Counted from the stretch's first letter, positions 41,324-50,550 are shown. The stretch is 64,000 nucleotides of DNA from Streptomyces sp. NRRL F-6492 (GCF_001280125.1 NZ_LGEG01000127.1:62001-126000), one strand, 5' to 3'. The notes: a model not told the origin generated them from the sequence alone. Numbers and translations are program-made.

Positions 41324-42451
41324 GTGCGCCCGGCTACAGCGACGGCAGCGACCGTCACCACCCTGCTCGGTGCCGGCGCGGCCGCGGTCGCGGCCGGCCG
41401 GTACGCCAGCGACCTCGCCCTCAGGGCGTCGTCGATACGCCCCCTGCCCGGCGATCCGAGACTGACCGTGCACGTCACGGGCCCCGACCGGATCACCCTC
41501 ACCCGCAGCCTCGCCTCGCTGCGCCCCGGCACGTACGGCATGGAGGGCTCCGGCCTGCACGCCGTCCTCGGCCCCGTCCTCGACCGGGCCCCGCACACCG
41601 CCGACACCGTCGTCCGGCGCCTGGAACGGGTCGAGCTCGGCGCCCCCGGTACCGGCGCCCGCGTCCGGCTCACCCCCGCGCTCCACCGGGGGACGCCCAC
41701 GAGCGCCCTCGGGCTCGACCACGAGGACGTGGAGATCCCCGGCGAACTCGGCCCCCTGCCCGCCTGGCTCGTGCCCGCCCCGCGCACCACCTGGGTGATC
41801 GCCCTGCACGGCCTCGGCACCACCCGCGAACACCCGCTCAACGTCGTCCCCTTCTACCACCGGCACCGGATCCCCGTCCTCGTCCCCGCCTACCGGGGCG
41901 ACGAGGGCGCGCCCCCCTCCCCGGACGGCCTCGCCCACCTCGGCGACTCCGAGTGGCGCGACGTCGACGCCGCCCTGCGCTACGCCGTCCGCCGCGGCGC
42001 CCGGAAGGTCGTCCTGCACGGCTGGGGGCCCGGGGCGTCGATGGCCCTGCGCGCCGCCGCCGACTCGGGGGTGCGCGACCGGATCGGCGGCCTCGTCCTC
42101 GACTCCCCGGTCCTGGACTGGGAGGTCACCCTCCGCAACCTCGCGTCGGCCCGGCACGTCCCCGGCTTCCTGGTCCCGCTCGCCGTCCGCGCCGCCCGGG
42201 GCAGGACCGGCCCGCACGGCGACCTCCTCCAGCTCGCCTCGGCCCCCGGCGCCCTGCGCGCCCCGGCCCTCCTCTTCCACGGCCCCGAGGACGCGATCGC
42301 CCCCTGGGAGCCCTCCGTCGAACTCGCCGCCCGCCGTCCCGACCTGGTCGGCCTCCAGACCGTCCGGGACGCCCCGCACGCGGCGATGTGGAACACGGAC
42401 CCGATCCGCTACGAGGAGACCCTGCGCCGCTTCCTCACCCCCTTGCTCTGA
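41324..42451 (+). CDS. Alpha/beta hydrolase-fold protein lacking the nucleophile serine
   Basis: A 375-residue protein with an N-terminal hydrophobic segment (about 5-25) and an alpha/beta hydrolase domain (about 140-375). The oxyanion-region strand is WVIALHGLGTTREH. At the nucleophile elbow the sequence is LHGWGPGASMAL, so the Ser of GxSxG is replaced by Gly. The acid (GPEDAIAPW) and His (DAPHAAMWN) regions remain. It may be a pseudoenzyme or use another residue. GTG is preceded 6 bases upstream by GACACT, a weak -10. Confidence 0.8.
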   Translation: MRPATATAATVTTLLGAGAAAVAAGRYASDLALRASSIRPLPGDPRLTVHVTGPDRITLTRSLASLRPGTYGMEGSGLHAVLGPVLDRAPHTADTVVRRLERVELGAPGTGARVRLTPALHRGTPTSALGLDHEDVEIPGELGPLPAWLVPAPRTTWVIALHGLGTTREHPLNVVPFYHRHRIPVLVPAYRGDEGAPPSPDGLAHLGDSEWRDVDAALRYAVRRGARKVVLHGWGPGASMALRAAADSGVRDRIGGLVLDSPVLDWEVTLRNLASARHVPGFLVPLAVRAARGRTGPHGDLLQLASAPGALRAPALLFHGPEDAIAPWEPSVELAARRPDLVGLQTVRDAPHAAMWNTDPIRYEETLRRFLTPLL

Positions 42452-42806
42452 GCCCTCGCGCGCCGGGGCCCGCCCGGTACCGCTCCGGCGCCGCCGGTAC
42501 CGCGCCGGGGTCTCCCGGCACCGGACCGGGGCCTTTCCCGCGCCGACCGGGGTCTCCCGGCACCGGACCGGGGCCCTCCGCCACCGGCCGGGGCTTTTCG
42601 TACGGCACCGGCCCGGGGCCCTCCCGCCACCGGCCCGGAGAGCCCGCCGGGGAGGATCCGCACGGCCTCCCCGAAGACTCCGCGAGGTCTCCGCGAAGCC
42701 TCCGCCAGGCCTCCGTACCGTCTTCGCGGGCCCTCCGCGGGCCCCGTTCCGACGGCGCGGCCGATTCCGATTGGGCTTTCCGGCCGTCAGCGGGAAGACT
42801 GCCCCC
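42452..42806. repeat. Degenerate GC-rich tandem repeats in a gene-free stretch
   Basis: No gene is supported. A 29-bp block CCGGGGTCTCCCGGCACCGG-plus-9 occurs at 42505-42533 and again at 42547-42575 (42-bp period), with weaker copies on both sides built on GGCACCGG and GGGGCC. Confidence 0.6.
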
Positions 42807-44225
42807 GTGACGTCTCGAAAGCCCGATGAACCATTGGCGCGCAACTCCAGACTCCGACTCGTCCGCCCACGGTCGCTGGCCACCGCCCGACGGGCCGTGA
42901 CGACCCGGCGCACCCGGCCGGCGCCGCGGCCGCCCGAGGGCACTCCGCCCCGCGCGGAACTCGCCCGCCAGGCCCGGCACGTCCTCGCCGACGCCGTGCG
43001 GATCGCCCGCTGGGCCGCCGTAGAGGGCGGGGCCGGCAAGACCCCCCGCACCGGCCCCGACGCCGTCCCCCCGCAGGAACGGGCGGCCGCGGCCCTCGAC
43101 CTGACGCCCGGCCAGGTCCGGGCCGGCTGGGACCGCGCCCGGCTCGCCGGCCTCGTCGAACTCCACGGCGACACCGCCCGCCCCGGCTGGCGGCTGCACG
43201 CCTGGGACCGCGACGACTCCGCCGTGCTGCGCGGCTGGGTCGCCCTCTTCGACGCCTGGTCCCTGGTGCACCCGGCCCCCGAGGGGGTCGCCCCGAGCGC
43301 CGTCGCCGAGGTCGTCGAGGCCCTCCCGCAGGTGCTCTCGCTGCTCCAGCTCTCCCAGGGCCCGGTCCCCGTCCCGGCCCTCCTGGACCTCCTCGGCCAG
43401 CGGGTCGAGGAGCTGCGCGGGGAGCGCTGCGAGGTCCCCGCGCCCGAGCAGGCCCCGGAAGCCCCGGAGGCCCCCGCCGAGGCGGGCACCACGGGCCTCC
43501 CCGCCCTCCTCGACTGGGCCCTGGAGGGCCTGGCCGCCGTCGGCGCGCTCACCCTGGACTCCGGCGCGGACGAGCGCCACGCCACCCTGACCCCGCTCGG
43601 CAACTGGGCCGTGTGGGTCAAGCTGGAGCAGATCTGCGTCGCCGCGCAGAGCCCCGCGGGCAACATCGAGCAGTCCGCCGGGGACATGCTCCGCGGCTGC
43701 GCCCGGCTCACCCCCGGCCCGGCCCGCGACGAGTACCGCGCCTGGCTCGCGGCCCGCACCCTCTCCAGCGCGGTGGCCGAACTCCTCGCCGTCGCCCGCG
43801 GCGAGGACGCCCTGCTGCGCGGCCTCGCCTTCGAGGCGCTCCGGGTCGTCGGCGCCCCCGCCGAGGCCGAGGTCCGGGCCACCGTCGCCGAGCCCTCGCT
43901 GCGCCCGTACGCGCTGCTCTGGCTCGCGGAGTACGAGGGCGCCGACCCCGACGACGCCCAGGAGGTGCTGACCCGGGAGGAGGCCACCTGGCTCTGGGTG
44001 GACACCGCCGCGGCCGTCGCCGACCACGGCGAGAGCGCGCTCCTCGTCCGCCACCTCGACTCCGCCGTGCAGGGCACCGTCCCCGCGCTGCTCGACGAGA
44101 TCAGGGCCGTCGGCCACCCCCGTACGGTCCAGGTCCTGGTCGCCCTCGCCGCCGCCCACCCGGACCCGGCCCTGGCGAAGGCGGTCCGCAGGGCCGCCTT
44201 CCAGGTCCACACCGGGGGAGCGTGA
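42807..44225 (+). CDS. Conserved actinomycete protein of unknown function, alpha-helical repeat C-terminus
   Basis: A 472-residue protein. An Arg-rich N-terminus (about 1-50) is followed by a helical domain and a C-terminal part (about 290-470) with HEAT-like helices ending in RTVQVLVALAAAHPDPALAKAVRRAAF. A Glu/Pro/Ala linker (EQAPEAPEAPAEAG, about residues 213-227) separates the halves. I recognise it only as conserved in Streptomyces. GTG is the apparent start; upstream sequence is repeat-rich. No membrane segment is seen. Confidence 0.75.
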   Translation: MTSRKPDEPLARNSRLRLVRPRSLATARRAVTTRRTRPAPRPPEGTPPRAELARQARHVLADAVRIARWAAVEGGAGKTPRTGPDAVPPQERAAAALDLTPGQVRAGWDRARLAGLVELHGDTARPGWRLHAWDRDDSAVLRGWVALFDAWSLVHPAPEGVAPSAVAEVVEALPQVLSLLQLSQGPVPVPALLDLLGQRVEELRGERCEVPAPEQAPEAPEAPAEAGTTGLPALLDWALEGLAAVGALTLDSGADERHATLTPLGNWAVWVKLEQICVAAQSPAGNIEQSAGDMLRGCARLTPGPARDEYRAWLAARTLSSAVAELLAVARGEDALLRGLAFEALRVVGAPAEAEVRATVAEPSLRPYALLWLAEYEGADPDDAQEVLTREEATWLWVDTAAAVADHGESALLVRHLDSAVQGTVPALLDEIRAVGHPRTVQVLVALAAAHPDPALAKAVRRAAFQVHTGGA

Positions 44226-44262
44226 CGCCCCGCCCCGCCTCGGGGGAGGCCCCGGCGCCCGG

Positions 44263-44664
44263 CTACTCCGCGGCGCCGGGGACGTACGTCCCGAAGCTCC
44301 AGACGTTGCCCTCGGCGTCCCGGGCCATGTAGTCCCGGGCGCCGTACTCCTGGTCCGCGGGCGGCGCCAGGACCTCCACCCCGTGGGCGACCGCGCGCGC
44401 GTGGTGCTCGTCCACGTCCTCCACGTACACGAAGACGCCCGTGGGACCGGAGCCCGCCATCGCCCGGTCGAACGCGCTCCCGGTGCCCTTGCTGCCCAGC
44501 ATCACGACGCCGTTCCCGAAGGACAGCTCGGCGTGCGCGACGCGCCCGTCCTCGCCCTCGTAGACACCGGTCGCGGTGAAGCCGAAGCCCTCCGTGAGGA
44601 GCTCGATCGCCGCCTTCGCGTCCTCGTACAGCAGAGTCGGACAGATGTGGGGTGCCCCGGTCAT
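44263..44664 (-). CDS. VOC-family (glyoxalase/bleomycin-resistance fold) protein
   Basis: A 133-residue vicinal-oxygen-chelate protein. Paired beta-alpha-beta-beta-beta modules are visible, with CPTLLYEDAKAAIELLTEGF opening the first and GVFVYVEDVDEHHARAVAHG the second, and the ending ARDYMARDAEGNVWSFGTY. Metal ligands His and Glu are incompletely conserved, so binding or resistance functions are as likely as catalysis. ATG at 44664 is preferred; a GTG three codons upstream touches the purine-rich ribosome site. Confidence 0.87.
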   Translation of the reverse strand: MTGAPHICPTLLYEDAKAAIELLTEGFGFTATGVYEGEDGRVAHAELSFGNGVVMLGSKGTGSAFDRAMAGSGPTGVFVYVEDVDEHHARAVAHGVEVLAPPADQEYGARDYMARDAEGNVWSFGTYVPGAAE

Positions 44665-44733
44665 CCGGACCACGTCCTCTCGAAATCGGCCGCGTGTGAT
44701 CCAGGTCTCAGTCTCGCAGCCGCCACCGACAAC

Positions 44734-45624
44734 TCAGCGGAAGGTGTCGCACCGGGCCATGTCGCCCGTCTCGTACCCCGTGTAGAACCACTGCTGCCGC
44801 TGCGCCGCCGAGCCGTGGGTCCAGCTCTCCGGCGTCACCCGGCCCTGGAACCTCTCCTGGATCCGGTCGTCGCCCACCGCGGCCGCCGCGTCCAGGCCGT
44901 CCCGGATGTCCTGGTCGGTGAGCTTCGTGAGCAGCAGCCGGCCGGTCTTCTCGTCGGGCGTGGTCGTCGCGTGCCGCGCCCACACGCCCGCGTAGCAGTC
45001 GGCCTGGAGCTCGACCCGCACCGCGTTGGAGTCCGCGCCGGTCCGGCCGTCCTGGGCGCGGCCCAGGGTCCCCATCAGGTTCTGGACGTGGTGGCCGTAC
45101 TCGTGCGCCACCACGTACGCCTGGGCGAAGGGCCCGCCGCTCGCCCCGAACTTGGTCCGCAGCTCCTCGAAGAAGCCCAGGTCCAGATAGACCTGCCGGT
45201 CGCCGGGGCAGTAGAAGGGGCCCACCGCCGAGGTCGCCGTGCCGCACGCGGTCCCGACCCGCTGGGTGAAGAGCTCGGTGGAGGCGGTGCGGTAGGTCCC
45301 GCCCCGGCGCCCGTACTCGCTCCGCCAGTAGTCCTGCACGCTGTTGACGACGGCGACGATCCGGCAGTCGTCGCGCGTGTTGGCGTCCGAGCCCTTCTTG
45401 CAGACCTGGTCCACCTGTGTCGCCGGGGACGAGGTCGCGGCCGGCTGGTCGCCGCCGTCCGAGAGCCCCAGCTGGTCGGGGCCCACCCCGAAGAACAGCC
45501 CCAGGACCAGCGCGACGAGACCGATGATCCCGCCGCCGATGGTCGCTCCGCCGCCCGGGATCCGGCCGCCCCGGGAGTCATTGACCTCCGAGGTGTCCAG
45601 ATCGGCGTTGTCGTCGAACTGCAC
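44734..45624 (-). CDS. Membrane-anchored neutral zinc metallopeptidase (YpfJ family)
   Basis: A 296-residue protein. A short cytoplasmic Asp-rich N-terminus, one membrane helix (about 30-50, GGGIIGLVALVLGLFFGV) and an extracellular peptidase domain are visible. The zinc motif is VVAHEYGHHVQNLMG, with the third ligand region VELQADCYAGVWARH. Four Cys (QVCKKG, DDCRIV, TACGTA, FYCPGD) suit two disulfides outside the cell. The substrate is unknown. GTG has GGAGGG about nine bases upstream. It is divergent from the ABC-F gene with 270 bp between. Confidence 0.9.
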   Translation of the reverse strand: MQFDDNADLDTSEVNDSRGGRIPGGGATIGGGIIGLVALVLGLFFGVGPDQLGLSDGGDQPAATSSPATQVDQVCKKGSDANTRDDCRIVAVVNSVQDYWRSEYGRRGGTYRTASTELFTQRVGTACGTATSAVGPFYCPGDRQVYLDLGFFEELRTKFGASGGPFAQAYVVAHEYGHHVQNLMGTLGRAQDGRTGADSNAVRVELQADCYAGVWARHATTTPDEKTGRLLLTKLTDQDIRDGLDAAAAVGDDRIQERFQGRVTPESWTHGSAAQRQQWFYTGYETGDMARCDTFR

Positions 45625-45894
45625 GGTCCACCGCCCTCCGCTGTCCGCCGGGCAGTGACCGCCGCCCTGCGCCGAGTATCGGACGCCCGTGTACCCGGCG
45701 CTTCTTTTGCGAAGCGCCGGCGGGAGCGGCGGGCGGGGAAGGCCCGGACGGAGGCGGTCCACGCCCCGTATGGCCGAAAACCAGTTGCAGGGGCCCGTTA
45801 GACTGGCCGTATGGCCATTCTCCCCGTGCATTAGCGGCGTCGAAGCCCTCCACCCCGTCCTTCCGCCGTATCCCCACCGCCCTGGAGTCTGTCC

Positions 45895-47493
45895 GTGATC
45901 ACCGCTTCCGGCATCGAGCTGCGCGCCGGCGCCCGCGTCCTCATCGAGTCCGCTTCCTTCCGCGTCGCCAAGGGCGACCGCATCGGCCTGGTCGGCCGCA
46001 ACGGAGCGGGCAAGACCACCCTCACCAAGTGCCTCGCCGGCGAGGGCCAGCCCGCCGGCGGCACCATCGCCCGCTCCGGCGAGGTCGGCTACCTCCCGCA
46101 GGACCCGCGCACCGGCGACCTCGACGTCCTGGCCCGCGACCGCATCCTCTCCGCCCGCGGCCTGGACACCCTCCTCAAGAAGATGCGGATGAACGAGGAG
46201 CGCATCGCCACCGGCTCCGGCGCCACCCGCGACAAGGCCCTGCGCCAGTACGAGCGCCAGGAGACCGAGTTCCTGACCAAGGGCGGTTACGCGGCCGAGG
46301 CCGAGGCCTCCACCATCGCCGCCGCCCTCGGCCTGCCCGACCGGGTCATGGGCCAGCCGCTGCACACCCTCTCCGGCGGTCAGCGCCGCCGCGTCGAGCT
46401 CGCCCGGATCCTCTTCTCGGACGCCGACACGCTCCTCCTCGACGAGCCCACGAACCACCTCGACGCCGACTCCATCGTCTGGCTGCGCGACTACCTGAAG
46501 ACCTACCGCGGCGGCTTCATCGTCATCTCCCACGACGTCGACCTGGTCGAGACCGTGGTCAACAAGGTCTTCTACCTGGACGCCAACCGCTCCGTGATCG
46601 ACGTCTACAACATGGGCTGGAAGCTCTACCAGCAGCAGCGCGAGGCCGACGAGAAGCGCCGCAAGCGCGAGCGCCAGAACGCCGAGAAGAAGGCCGCCGC
46701 CCTCAACTCGCAGGCCGACAAGATGCGCGCCAAGGCCACCAAGACCGTCGCCGCGCAGAACATGGCCAAGCGCGCCGAGCGGCTGCTCTCCGGCCTGGAG
46801 GCGGTGCGCGCCTCCGACAAGGTCGCCAAGCTGCGCTTCCCCGAGCCCTCGCCCTGCGGCAAGACCCCGCTGACGGCCGAGGGGCTCTCCAAGTCGTACG
46901 GCTCCCTGGAGATCTTCACCGATGTGAGCCTCGCCATCGACAAGGGCTCGCGCGTCGTCATCCTCGGCCTCAACGGCGCCGGCAAGACGACCCTGCTGCG
47001 CCTCCTCGGCGGGGTCGAGCAGCCCGACACCGGCGAGGTCACCCCGGGCCACGGCCTGAAGCTCGGCTACTACGCCCAGGAGCACGAGACCCTCGACCCG
47101 GACCGGACCGTCCTGGAGAACATGCGCTCGGCCGCGCCCGACCTCGACCTGGTCGACGTGCGCAAGACGCTGGGCTCGTTCCTCTTCTCCGGCGACGACG
47201 TCGACAAGCCGGCCGGGGTGCTCTCCGGCGGCGAGAAGACCCGGCTCGCCCTGGCGACCCTGGTCGTCTCCTCGGCGAACGTGCTGCTCCTCGACGAGCC
47301 CACCAACAACCTGGACCCGGCCAGCCGCGAGGAGATCCTCGGCGCGCTGCGCACGTACAAGGGCGCCGTCGTCCTCGTCACCCACGACGAGGGGGCCGTG
47401 CAGGCGCTCGACCCGGAGCGGATCATCCTGCTCCCGGACGGCGTCGAGGACCTGTGGGGCGCGGACTACGCGGACCTGGTGGCCCTGGCCTGA
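45895..47493 (+). CDS. ABC-F family ATPase (ribosome-associated, EttA/Uup type)
   Basis: A 532-residue soluble protein with two ABC domains. Walker A motifs are VGRNGAGKTTLTK and LGLNGAGKTTLLRL; signature motifs LSGGQRRRVELARIL and LSGGEKTRLALATLV; Walker B ends LLLDEPTNHLD and LLLDEPTNNLD. The interdomain linker (about 240-310) is highly charged and Lys/Arg-rich, as in ABC-F ribosome factors. No membrane domain is present. It probably acts in translation rather than transport. GTG has GGAG seven bases upstream. A hairpin terminator follows directly. Confidence 0.95.
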   Translation: MITASGIELRAGARVLIESASFRVAKGDRIGLVGRNGAGKTTLTKCLAGEGQPAGGTIARSGEVGYLPQDPRTGDLDVLARDRILSARGLDTLLKKMRMNEERIATGSGATRDKALRQYERQETEFLTKGGYAAEAEASTIAAALGLPDRVMGQPLHTLSGGQRRRVELARILFSDADTLLLDEPTNHLDADSIVWLRDYLKTYRGGFIVISHDVDLVETVVNKVFYLDANRSVIDVYNMGWKLYQQQREADEKRRKRERQNAEKKAAALNSQADKMRAKATKTVAAQNMAKRAERLLSGLEAVRASDKVAKLRFPEPSPCGKTPLTAEGLSKSYGSLEIFTDVSLAIDKGSRVVILGLNGAGKTTLLRLLGGVEQPDTGEVTPGHGLKLGYYAQEHETLDPDRTVLENMRSAAPDLDLVDVRKTLGSFLFSGDDVDKPAGVLSGGEKTRLALATLVVSSANVLLLDEPTNNLDPASREEILGALRTYKGAVVLVTHDEGAVQALDPERIILLPDGVEDLWGADYADLVALA

Positions 47494-47499
47494 CCCGTC

Positions 47500-47520
47500 G
47501 GGGGCCTCGCGAAGGCCCCC
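47500..47520 (+). terminator. Terminator hairpin after the ABC-F gene
   Basis: GGGGGCCT-CGCGA-AGGCCCCC, an 8-bp perfect stem with a 5-base loop, 6 bases after the stop. A second inverted repeat, CCCGGAA and TTCCGGG, follows at 47537-47556. Confidence 0.75.
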
Positions 47521-47869
47521 GGGAACCCCTTCCGGACCCGGAACGATCATTCCGGGCTGGATCATTCGGCTCATGGGTGATCCATCATCTGAGTGAGGAC
47601 GTCTCGTACCCGTCGGCGCGGTGCTCTGCTGAATCCTTCCGGCAGGCCCGCGCCGCACGTGTGTCCCCGGCGCCCCGCTGACCTGCTGCTTCCCGTTCCG
47701 CCCGGCGCGGAGACGGCTTTCCCGAAGACCGGAATCAGGGCTTCCGGTCATGGCGATGCCGCACTCGTCCACCAACGAAGCGGCACGGACCTTGTCGAAT
47801 GGGTGGCCAGGACGGACGGGAGGGGTGATCATGAGAAGTCCAGAGCGCACTTCCCATGAGGAGGCACGG
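47521..47869. other. Gene-free stretch before the small HTH gene
   Basis: Apart from the inverted repeat at 47537-47556 and an upstream in-frame ATG at 47831 with its own AGGGG site, I see no supported gene. It presumably holds the HTH gene promoter. Confidence 0.5.
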
Positions 47870-48091
47870 GTGGCCGAGACTCTGAAGAAGGGCAGCCGGG
47901 TGACCGGCGCCGCGCGCGACAAGCTCGCGGCAGACCTGAAGAAGAAGTACGACTCCGGTGCGAGCATCCGGGCGCTGGCCGAGGAAACCGGCCGCTCCTA
48001 CGGATTCGTCCACCGGATGCTCAGCGAGTCCGGAGTCACGCTGCGTGGACGCGGCGGAGCGACACGGGGCAAGAAGGCGGCCTCGGCCTGA
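47870..48091 (+). CDS. Small helix-turn-helix DNA-binding protein
   Basis: A 73-residue basic protein. The HTH is in DSGASIRALAEETGRSYGFVHRMLSESG, flanked by Lys/Arg-rich ends (LKKGSRVTGAARDKLAADLKKKY and GRGGATRGKKA). It resembles a resolvase- or WhiH-type recognition helix pair without other domains and is conserved in actinomycetes as I recall. GTG has GAGGAGG six bases upstream. ATG at 47831, 13 codons earlier and also with a good ribosome site, is the alternative start. It may be nucleoid-associated or a global regulator; that is inference. Confidence 0.85.
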   Translation: MAETLKKGSRVTGAARDKLAADLKKKYDSGASIRALAEETGRSYGFVHRMLSESGVTLRGRGGATRGKKAASA

Positions 48092-48219
48092 CACGGGGCG
48101 GCCCCACCGGGCCACCGGGTCTCCCGGTGGCCACCCGGCCGGCTCCACGGTCGACCGGGTGGTTACTGTGCAGTCACTTAGCATCGGATGCAGTGCTGCA
48201 CCGGAACCGGAGGCGCCCC

Positions 48220-49020
48220 ATGACTACGCTCGACGACTCTGAGCTCGTATTCGACAAGGACGGTGTACGGCTCACCGTCGAGGACGCCGTTGCCACGGTG
48301 ACCTTGACCAATCCGGCGAAGCGCAACGCCCAGTCTCCCGCTCTGTGGCGGGCGTTGACGGAAGCCGGACGGTCGTTGCCGGGCAGCGTGCGGGTCGTGG
48401 TCCTGCGCGGCGAGGGCAAGTCCTTCTCCGCCGGGCTCGACCGGCAGGCGTTCACGCCCGAGGGCTTCGACGGCGAGCCCTCCTTCCTCGACATGGCGCG
48501 GGGGTCCGACGAGGACCTCGACGCCGTCATCGCCGAGTACCAGGAGGCGTTCACCTGGTGGCGCCGCGCCGACCTCGTGTCGATCGCGGCCGTCCAGGGC
48601 CACGCCATCGGCGCGGGCTTCCAGCTCGCCCTCGCCTGCGACCTGCGGGTCGTCGCCGAGGACGTGCAGTTCGCCATGCGCGAGACCAGCCTGGGCCTCG
48701 TCCCCGACCTCACCGGTACGCACCCCCTCGTCTCCCTCGTGGGCTACGCCCGCGCCCTGGAGATCTGCGCCACCGGACGCTTCGTGCACGCCGACGAGGC
48801 CGAGCGCACCGGCCTCGCCAACCTCGCCGTGCCCGCCGACCAGCTCGACGCGGCCGTACGCGACCTCGCCGCCGCCCTGGTCGCGGCGCCCCGCGACGCG
48901 GTCAACGAGACCAAGGCGCTCCTCCAGGGAGTCTCCGGCCGCTCCTACGAGGAGCAGCGCGTCGCCGAGCGCGCCGCCCAGGGCCGCCGTCTGCGCGACC
49001 TCGCGGGCCTCGGCGACTGA
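48220..49020 (+). CDS. Enoyl-CoA hydratase/isomerase-family protein
   Basis: A 266-residue crotonase-fold enzyme. Oxyanion-hole regions are visible: GEGKSFSAGLDRQAF and QGHAIGAGFQLALACDLRV. The second Glu expected in true hydratases is replaced by a region reading MRETSLGLVPDLTGTHPLV, so an isomerase or hydrolase variant is possible. It should act on acyl-CoA in fatty acid or ring catabolism. GGAGG lies just before the ATG. TTAGCAT near 48178 may be its -10. It converges on the next gene with a 28-base gap. Confidence 0.9.
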   Translation: MTTLDDSELVFDKDGVRLTVEDAVATVTLTNPAKRNAQSPALWRALTEAGRSLPGSVRVVVLRGEGKSFSAGLDRQAFTPEGFDGEPSFLDMARGSDEDLDAVIAEYQEAFTWWRRADLVSIAAVQGHAIGAGFQLALACDLRVVAEDVQFAMRETSLGLVPDLTGTHPLVSLVGYARALEICATGRFVHADEAERTGLANLAVPADQLDAAVRDLAAALVAAPRDAVNETKALLQGVSGRSYEEQRVAERAAQGRRLRDLAGLGD

Positions 49021-49048
49021 CACCGGGCGTCCGGCCGGGGCGGCGCCC

Positions 49049-49720
49049 TCAGCGCAGCTCCGACACCAGCACCGTGACCGCGGTCGCCCCATCGCCGGCC
49101 GCGGTCGCGGCGATCCGGGCGGCGCGGGCCACGTCCAGCGGGCGGCGGCCCGCCGTCACGGCCAGCTCGACCCGCAGCGCGTCCCCGCTGCGGCGCACGG
49201 GCGGCCCCAGCGCGTCCGTCACGCCCGCCACCCCCTCGACCCGCAGCACCGCCAGGGCCACCGGGTCGTCCGTCGCCGGGGAGGGCCGTCCGGGCGGGGG
49301 AGCGGCCGGCCCCTCCTCCGGCGCCGCGTCGAGCAGCTCCGTCACCCGCAGGTCCACGCCGGTTACCGTGAGCCCGAGCCCGCCCGCCGCCCCGAGCAGG
49401 GCCGTCCGCAGTTCCTCGGTCAGCTCCGGCAGCGGCCGGCCCGCCACCGCCCGGAAGTCCGCGGTGATCCGCAGCGGTCCCGGCGGCAGACCGCCCGGCG
49501 GCACCGGCAGCGGCTCCGGACCCTGCTCCCCGTCGGGGTCCGATCCGACCCGGAGCCTGCCCGGCACCACTCCCCGTACCGCCGCGGCGGTCCGGTCGAG
49601 GGCCTGCCGCACCGCCCGTTCCGTGATCCAGGCACCGTCCTCCGCCGTTCCCAGCGGCAGCAGCCTGCCCGGTGCGAGGCGGTCGCGGACCGCCGCCGTC
49701 CAGCCGTCAGTCGTCGTCAT
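49049..49720 (-). CDS. Hypothetical protein of the Asp23-cluster neighbourhood (P10-like annotation)
   Basis: A 223-residue soluble protein with Asp23-like alternating strands (LRITADFRAVAGRPLPELTEEL and LRVELAVTAGRRPLDVARAARI). I recall Streptomyces homologues labelled nucleopolyhedrovirus P10 family, a name without functional meaning. It is divergent from the Asp23/Gls24 cluster (92 bp between starts), which suggests a linked role in envelope stress. ATG at 49720 is chosen; ATG at 49738 is in frame. Neither has a clear ribosome site. Confidence 0.75.
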   Translation of the reverse strand: MTTTDGWTAAVRDRLAPGRLLPLGTAEDGAWITERAVRQALDRTAAAVRGVVPGRLRVGSDPDGEQGPEPLPVPPGGLPPGPLRITADFRAVAGRPLPELTEELRTALLGAAGGLGLTVTGVDLRVTELLDAAPEEGPAAPPPGRPSPATDDPVALAVLRVEGVAGVTDALGPPVRRSGDALRVELAVTAGRRPLDVARAARIAATAAGDGATAVTVLVSELR

Positions 49721-49812
49721 TCCCCCAGACTGCCGCATTGGCGGAGCAGATTGCAGGAAACGCCCTTAATCTGAGCGGAGAACCCCGAAATAACCCAGAA
49801 GGGGCGAAACTA

Positions 49813-50298
49813 ATGACGGACACCACTCATTCCGGCGGCTCCACGACCGACGAGGTGCGGCGATCTCCCTTGACCAAGCGGAGCGGCTCCGCCGCCACCC
49901 GGGGCAAGACGACCATCGCCGACGGCGTCGTGGAGAAGATCGCCGGCCTCGCCACGCGTGACGTCGACGGCGTCCACGACATGGGCAGCGGCCTCTCCCG
50001 CACCTTCGGCGCCGTACGCGACCGGGTCCCCGGGGGCAGCAGCAGGTCGAACGTCACCCGAGGGGTGAAGGCCGAGGTCGGAGAGGTGCAGACCGCGCTC
50101 GACCTGGAGATCGTCATCGAGTACGGCTATCCCATCTCCGAGGTCACGGGCGACGTCAGGGAGAACGTCATCTCCGCCGTGGAGCGGATGACCGGCCTCG
50201 AGGTCGTGGAGGTCAACATCGCGGTCAGCGACGTGAAGCTGCCCGACGAGGACGACGATGACGACGGCGGCGACGACGACCAGCGCCGTCTCCAGTAG
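49813..50298 (+). CDS. Asp23/Gls24 family envelope stress response protein
   Basis: A 161-residue protein with the Asp23 domain (about 33-140): TTIADGVVEKIAGLATRDVDGVHDM and ENVISAVERMTGLEVVEVNI. An acidic C-terminal tail with a run of Asp ends the protein. In Gram-positives Asp23 proteins coat the inner membrane face through AmaP anchors and respond to cell wall or alkaline stress. AAGGGG precedes the ATG. First gene of a five-gene set (49.8-52.2 kb). Confidence 0.93.
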   Translation: MTDTTHSGGSTTDEVRRSPLTKRSGSAATRGKTTIADGVVEKIAGLATRDVDGVHDMGSGLSRTFGAVRDRVPGGSSRSNVTRGVKAEVGEVQTALDLEIVIEYGYPISEVTGDVRENVISAVERMTGLEVVEVNIAVSDVKLPDEDDDDDGGDDDQRRLQ

Positions 50299-50352
50299 AC
50301 GCCGGAACTCCGGCGTCCGGAGCCGGTGACAAGGCCAGGAAAGGGACTCGTT

Positions 50353-50544
50353 ATGAGCATGGCGGTGGTCGGCCTACTGGCCGGCATGGCTCTCGGCTTC
50401 GCCGGATACTTCGGCGGCTTCGGAGCGTTTCTGCTGATCGCGGCCCTCGGGGTGGTCGGCTTCGTGGCCGGTCGTTTCCTCGAAGGAGATCTCGAACCCC
50501 GCGATCTGTTCCGGGGACGCGAACGCGACGACCGGCGGCGGTGA
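50353..50544 (+). CDS. Small two-helix membrane protein of the Asp23 cluster (DUF2273-like)
   Basis: A 63-residue protein with two hydrophobic helices (about 2-20 and 22-45) and a charged tail (LEGDLEPRDLFRGRERDDRRR). Such proteins accompany Asp23 genes and probably help anchor them. ATG at 50353 has AGGAAAGGGA upstream; the longer frame from 50326 lacks one. The next start is 6 bases after its stop. Confidence 0.82.
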   Translation: MSMAVVGLLAGMALGFAGYFGGFGAFLLIAALGVVGFVAGRFLEGDLEPRDLFRGRERDDRRR

Positions 50545-50550
50545 CGCGGA

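Noticed and set aside
41030..41465. 144-codon plus-strand ORF before the hydrolase
   Set aside because: Pro/Arg-rich composition, no ribosome site, overlaps the hydrolase gene in another frame.
47593..47859. 88-codon plus-strand ORF before the HTH gene
   Set aside because: No ribosome site, shadow-like composition, runs into the HTH gene region.
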